Shown here piece after piece: positions 61,501 through 64,000 of a stretch of 64,000 nucleotides of DNA. The notes beneath the pieces are model-generated. The model had not been told where the DNA came from. It made no database searches and worked only from the letters and a program-made list of their open reading frames with translations. The translations under genes were made by a program, and so were the position numbers. Every line of letters starts with the position of its first letter. Position 1 is the first letter of the stretch. This stretch comes from Cupriavidus pauculus (GTDB taxonomy: Bacteria > Pseudomonadota > Gammaproteobacteria > Burkholderiales > Burkholderiaceae), in assembly GCF_003854935.1 (NCBI RefSeq), contig NZ_CP033969.1, positions 62,001 to 126,000 of the forward strand. The letters run 5' to 3'.

Positions 61501-61505
61501 GACAT
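55551..61505 (-). CDS. pilL: type IV pilus chemotaxis hybrid histidine kinase (CheA-like, multi-Hpt)
   Basis: This giant of 1984 residues starts MSLNSILTSDEADPAAPPTH. Three clear Hpt phosphotransfer sites appear: FHTLKGSSRM (about 782), AHTLQGSASTVG (about 977) and LHTLKGSARMAG (about 1223). An N-terminal region (20-150) resembles a degenerate Hpt (HLHQAAGAVHIVG). Then come a dimerisation helix, the HATPase domain (HLIRNAVVHG near 1538; GRGVGMDVVRAE), a CheW domain (TQVLLVSLGGRLFAMP) and a C-terminal receiver (VMVVDDSLTVRKASQ, phospho-Asp in MLVDIEMPNMDG). The Pro-rich segments between Hpt domains are linkers. It receives signals from PilJ and controls twitching through PilG/PilH. Known also as ChpA; Pseudomonas ChpA has more Hpt-like sites. 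Confidence 0.95.
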   Translation of the reverse strand: MSLNSILTSDEADPAAPPTHATPEAAAPDVPAAPQRDLSVLAWLAPSLRTALDDAAAELGHYVDEIRQTPEALGARDTTSLRLAGQHLHQAAGAVHIVGLRGVDAYCQALRRLLEAIDAGTVAADAPALAVFRTGVQALAEYVDDLMAGDAEDPLRLFQPYAAALALMKEERVHPADLWLDELQMLPGIVLPTRSATAVTRARQRFEAALLKALRLPTPCTDASLLREAWLPLQVALDEVRNHEQDARRTADTPDRGIWHTLAMVFRALAHGLLPSDLLAKRFAARAHLLVRQYLQGQVRVPQALLNDAVFLLVSTGLTADADATLPPATQAAVQVLRVDIARTLQAYRVDAAHIVARADYRQRYYGWLDPIDTRNLQHAATAIERAAADDQAGWELALASLAEAAMPLAQPALQQCLTAAAAYAGQRPASDALGRGGVALFLSRALAMPWRVHGRSGHASAAAFAARCETLAAAVADPDAAAPGWLAEMVQSAGAQAQRAEAVTQLRAHLDSGESWLDTYDRNAARADAGAALDDAAQAFGALLATIERVHGSPALPEGLERETDAALAAVRAVLARLGVLRETVDHGARIAHLSDIAAELGAVHAFADLLEFGRKARDVASENPYATDAGRHDAAPQGALGLARSAAMDAIRVAATADSPEIQRLRAALQAVSDQAAIDDDAGLRRQASEATTQLHAWLAGSESAAERMVVALAEPMPVAMPATVPSAAPMPADAAAIDAELLDIFLSEAEEVLGNIAADLSGGLDALADADVLSRMRRGFHTLKGSSRMVGLNRYGEAAWAVEQVMNLWIAEGRAPVPELPALLGQAHDLLREWALALRDDPSTLRDIAPLMAAAQAVRDPGGVVSATEVDPLDALLAQAAAPEAAEAVAAPVAEAEAEAAPDDESNVLPFRLAGGLADEDEGYKVIGPVRIGLALYNVYLQEADDLLRQFATDLSEWKHENHPCPSELALRVAHTLQGSASTVGLEPVREIAEALEHLLLLLGRHPVVMHPADFKLLDQAVDRLRAMLHQFAAGIWPDGDAALCRELNAFGERALVRPRAVVPAGQSAGQEGSVSQLFGTQAQAAEPLPEIDEGVQPPPAALPPVKLTPITSLPPVSAPAGPVLTPVTPLTPVHDAVVISLPTPVRHDGIAVAHVVPGAPDPEDVPEAVSTDASSLDPALVEIFLEEAHGALPDIGKLVRTWEAAPDEAQHGGLILRGLHTLKGSARMAGAMALGQAAHEMETLLESSVRGQRVTPELFGRLYAWYDRILAHVDALQNGRLLPLDDADVVNGLVAAPAVPALPRDAAAPGTAALATPAAPGQALVPSAPLMPAAPAALQTDAERQRALVRVQARTLDTLINDAGEVSATRARLDSELDALRSYLGELNDNVARLRMQLREIEIQAETQMASRIADQQHNQEFDPLEFDRFTRFQELTRMMAESVNDVATVEQNLQRGFDRASGDLAAQARLTRGLQRGLMQARMVQFDALAERLYRVARQSATETGKEVRLLIKGGTVEIDRSVLDRMAGPIEHLIRNAVVHGIEPADVRRAAGKSATGALTLEVQQEGNEVVLTFFDDGGGLNLQRIRERAVARQLMAPDEDASDARLTEMIFAPGFSTADAVSELAGRGVGMDVVRAETVALGGRITLSTEPGRGTSFTVHLPLTTAITQVLLVSLGGRLFAMPSGMIDQVHQLREKPLLEAYNSGRFAAAGAEVPFYYFGALLEETAGMASGRKYSPVVVVRSGAERVAVHVDEVQGNREVVVKHIGPHLARLEGIAGATTLGDGEIVLIYNPVVLAQRWVRERGTAAPALPAPQPAGQVGAVAEFVDAGAPVPVPGLMTQPTVMVVDDSLTVRKASQRLLTRAGYQVVLARDGVDALRQLQEVMPDAMLVDIEMPNMDGFDLTRNVRADARTSRMPLVMITSRTAEKHRRYAAEIGVNVYLGKPFNEDELLRTLQQLIGDKAAGTAGSVAQMLGEG

Positions 61506-61543
61506 GACCAGTTCCGGTGCAGCCGTCAACGTCGGGCCGGGCG

Positions 61544-63733
61544 TCAGGCGATCTTGAATCGCGACACCGAGTTACGCAGTTCCTCGGTCAGCGCGGTCAG
61601 CTGGCGCACCGACGTGGCCGTCTGGCGCGTACCGGCCGTGGTCTGCGCGGTGACCTGCAGGATGCCTTCGATGTGGTGCGCCACGTTGGTGGCCAGCCCC
61701 GCCTCGTGCGACGTCGTCTGCGCGATCTGCTCGATCAGTTCGGCAAGCTGGCGGGACACGCGGCCGATCTCGACCAGTGCCGTACCGGCGTTGTCCGACA
61801 GCCGCGCGCCTTCCACCACGCCCGCCGTGCTCTGCTCCATGGCGTGCACGGCGTCCTGGGTATCGGTCTGGATCGTGCGGATCAGCGCGCCGATCTGCTT
61901 GGTGGCCTCGCCCGAGCGTTCGGCCAGGCGCTGCACTTCTTCCGCCACCACCGAGAAGCCCCGGCCCGCCTCGCCAGCCGACGCGGCCTGGATGGCGGCG
62001 TTCAGTGCCAGCACGTTGGTCTGCTCGGTAATGTCCGAGATCAGCTCGACGATTTCGCCAATCTCCTGCGACGACTCGCCCAGGCGCTTGATCCGCTTGG
62101 ACGTTTCCTGGATCTGGTCGCGGATGTCGTTCATGCCCGCGATGGCGTTTTGCACGGCCTGCTGGCCCTGCTCGGCCGCCGCCAGCGACGCGCGCGCCAC
62201 GTTGGCCGACTCCGCCGCGCCGCGCGACACCTGGGTGATGCGGTCTGCCATCTCCACCACCGACTCGCCGGTCTGGCGGATCTGGCGCGACTGCTCCTCG
62301 GTGGTCGACGCCAGCTGCACCGACGTGTCCTGCACCTGCGACGACGCCTGCTGCACCTGCCCGGCGGTCTGCTGCACGCGGCCCACCAGTTCCTTCAGTT
62401 CTTCCACGGTGTAGTTCACCGAGTCGGCGATGGCGCCGGTGATGTCCTCGGTCACGGTGGCCTGGCGCGTCAGGTCGCCATCGGCGATGTCCTGCAGCTC
62501 GTTCATCAACTGCAGAATGGCCTTCTGGGTGGCGTCGTTGTTGCGCTTTTCCTCCAGCCGGCGCGCCTCGGCCTCGCGCTCGCGCGCCTCGGCTTCCAGC
62601 GCCCGCACGCGGGAATCGCGCAGGTACAGCGCCGCCAGCCCGGCCAGGCACAGCAGCGTGGCGATGGCCGACACGACCATGGCGCCAAACGTCCACGGGC
62701 GGTAGCGCGCGCCGTCGGCGTACATGCCCTGCAGCTGCTCCAGCTCGCCGCGCAGCGCCTCGTTGTCGTTGAAGATCTGCTGCTGGGCGCGCTTGGCGGC
62801 GATCAGGCCGGGCAGGTTCTGCAGGATCGTCTGCGTGGTCTTCTGCACCGCCTCGAAGCGCTGCGACAGCTGCTGCAGGTAGCTGCGCGTCTCGGCGTCG
62901 GACGCCGGCGCCAGGCGCAGCGCCTCGGAGCCGTTGGTCAGGCCGTCCAGCGTCTCGCGGAACGTGTTGGTGTCCTTGCCCAGCAGGAACGCGGTCTCGG
63001 GGTTCACGCCCTCGCCGGACAGGAACTCGTTCAGGTTCTTGCCCAGCCGCTGCGTCAGCATCACCAGCTGCGCGGACGCCGCCACCTCGCGGGTGTTCGA
63101 TCCCGCCTGCAGCTTGATCGCCGCCACCTGTTCGGCCGCTTCGAGCAGTTCCGGGTTCGACGCGTTGAAGATCTGCAGCGTCTGGCCGATGGTGGTCAGG
63201 ATGGGCTGCTGGGCCAGCACGTCCGCCGCGCTCTTCTCCGACCGCTTCCACGACGCAAACGCCTTTTCCAGCAGCGGCTGCGCGGCGCCCGTGGTGGCGC
63301 GCACGTGCATCTCGTCGCTGCCGTTCTGCAGCGCCAGCATGTCGGCGGTGAGCTGTTCCTTGGACTGCCGGAGCTGCTTGAACGCCTGCGCGTTGCCCAG
63401 CAGCGCCACCGGCACCGCCTTGCCCAGGCGCTGCGAGTGCATCAGCATGCTGCCGGCGATCTCGATCTGCGCCGCGCCGTTGTTGGCCTGCCGGTTATCC
63501 AGGTAGACCGAGACCAGCAGCGCCAGCAGCGACACCACCACGCCGCCGGTCAGCGCCCGCTGCTGCGCCGCGAACGGCATGCGCGCGAGCCAGCCCGTCA
63601 TGCGTTCCGCCGGCGCCCGGGCGGGACCGTTGCCCGCGCCGCGTCCGAAGAGCGACGCGCGCGGCGCGGCCGCATCGGCCGTGGCGCCGGCCGTGGCGGG
63701 GCGACGGCCCAGGCTGATCTTCTTGATACCCAT
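61544..63733 (-). CDS. pilJ: type IV pilus methyl-accepting chemotaxis protein PilJ
   Basis: PilJ (729 residues) senses surface or ligand signals for twitching motility. An N-terminal cytosolic tail (1-58) and TM1 (about 60-80) lead to a periplasmic helical sensor with two PilJ-type modules ([39 protein letters not shown]). TM2 is near 365-385, followed by HAMP and a long MCP coiled coil. The hairpin tip is [20 protein letters not shown] and [20 protein letters not shown]. The start at 63733 is given by the [13 protein letters not shown]-terminus. It lies 38 bp upstream of pilL. Confidence 0.95.
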   Translation of the reverse strand: MGIKKISLGRRPATAGATADAAAPRASLFGRGAGNGPARAPAERMTGWLARMPFAAQQRALTGGVVVSLLALLVSVYLDNRQANNGAAQIEIAGSMLMHSQRLGKAVPVALLGNAQAFKQLRQSKEQLTADMLALQNGSDEMHVRATTGAAQPLLEKAFASWKRSEKSAADVLAQQPILTTIGQTLQIFNASNPELLEAAEQVAAIKLQAGSNTREVAASAQLVMLTQRLGKNLNEFLSGEGVNPETAFLLGKDTNTFRETLDGLTNGSEALRLAPASDAETRSYLQQLSQRFEAVQKTTQTILQNLPGLIAAKRAQQQIFNDNEALRGELEQLQGMYADGARYRPWTFGAMVVSAIATLLCLAGLAALYLRDSRVRALEAEAREREAEARRLEEKRNNDATQKAILQLMNELQDIADGDLTRQATVTEDITGAIADSVNYTVEELKELVGRVQQTAGQVQQASSQVQDTSVQLASTTEEQSRQIRQTGESVVEMADRITQVSRGAAESANVARASLAAAEQGQQAVQNAIAGMNDIRDQIQETSKRIKRLGESSQEIGEIVELISDITEQTNVLALNAAIQAASAGEAGRGFSVVAEEVQRLAERSGEATKQIGALIRTIQTDTQDAVHAMEQSTAGVVEGARLSDNAGTALVEIGRVSRQLAELIEQIAQTTSHEAGLATNVAHHIEGILQVTAQTTAGTRQTATSVRQLTALTEELRNSVSRFKIA

Positions 63734-63782
63734 AGCAACCCTCTGTTCGTTTCGTTGTTCTGTATGGTTGGCGTGGCGCCGC

Positions 63783-64000
63783 TCAGGCGCCGCCGCGGCC
63801 GGCCTGCAGGAATGCCGGGGCGTCCAGCAACTGGCGGATGTCCAGCACCTGCCAGTCGCGCCCCTCCCGGTCCGCAAAGCCGGCGCCGCGCCAGCCCTCG
63901 GGCTCGGCGCCGCCGGCCGGCGTCAGGTCCACCGCGTGGCGCAGACCCACCACGCGCGTGGCGATGATCCCGCACGCCCGTTCCACCTGGCGCGACAGCA
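63783..64000 (-). CDS. pilI: CheW-like adaptor PilI (partial, N-terminus outside window)
   Basis: The 71 visible codons end [20 protein letters not shown] and include [17 protein letters not shown], matching the C-terminal beta-strands of a CheW domain. PilI couples PilJ to the PilL kinase. Position directly upstream of pilJ (49 bp) fits the standard pilG-pilH-pilI-pilJ-pilL order. Only the C-terminal part is visible, so the assignment rests on context and the short match. Confidence 0.8.
   Translation of the reverse strand, partial: LSRQVERACGIIATRVVGLRHAVDLTPAGGAEPEGWRGAGFADREGRDWQVLDIRQLLDAPAFLQAGRGGA

Overview
The window is a high-GC, gene-dense chromosomal segment of a betaproteobacterium of the Burkholderiaceae, most probably Cupriavidus or a close Ralstonia relative. 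The basis is the gene order (serC-pheA-hisC-tyrA-aroA-cmk-rpsA; trxB/ftsK/lolA/rarA/serS), the tmRNA tag ANDERYALAA, the paired cyanophycin synthetase genes and an OmpA-type protein next to gyrA. No insertion sequence, prophage, integrase or CRISPR array was seen.

Layout. 1-11793 (minus strand): a mixed-function supraoperon running gyrA, a DUF2059 protein, serC, pheA, hisC, tyrA, aroA, cmk and rpsA (cut by the window edge). It links serine, phenylalanine, tyrosine and nucleotide metabolism to the ribosome. A small plus-strand DUF2061 membrane gene behind a good Fur-box match interrupts it between aroA and cmk. 12238-14897 (plus): an OmpA-family protein with strong terminator, ubiG, gph and ssrA (tmRNA). 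14996-17275: an orphan gene, a secreted copper-dependent lytic polysaccharide monooxygenase with a chitin-binding tail, and an acidic orphan.

17367-25702 is a cyanophycin locus. On the minus strand lie a DUF1854 protein and an ABC exporter with an unusual N-terminal extension (PH-like region plus zinc ribbon). Divergent from them are two cyanophycin synthetases, cphA' and cphA. The two synthetases have lost different active-site motifs, which suggests division of labour. 25879-31723: an SRPBCC protein, then amino-acid uptake and catabolism genes (permease, two solute-binding proteins, D-amino acid dehydrogenase) with a divergent LysR regulator. 31821-34752: a CorC/HlyC-type membrane protein, tRNA-Ser(CGA) with its own promoter and terminator, and serS.

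34881-37023 is the clearest accessory insertion: a three-gene, lower-GC cassette between serS and rarA. It encodes a PAAR spike protein, a putative glycine-zipper effector and an unrecognised putative immunity protein, i.e. an orphan type VI secretion module. 37146-46305 returns to housekeeping genes: rarA, two orphan plus-strand genes, a lipoprotein, lolA, ftsK, trxB, an Smr-domain gene, a TRIC-family channel and glnB. 46371-51043: nadE, a FemAB-like acyltransferase, cytochrome b561 and ppa.

51229-55119 is a plus-strand catabolic operon (aldehyde dehydrogenase, tiny membrane protein, short-chain dehydrogenase, MFS carrier). It ends in a 0.4-kb array of tandem palindromic repeats. 55551-64000 (minus) holds the type IV pilus chemotaxis system: pilL/chpA (multi-Hpt hybrid kinase), pilJ and the C-terminal part of pilI.
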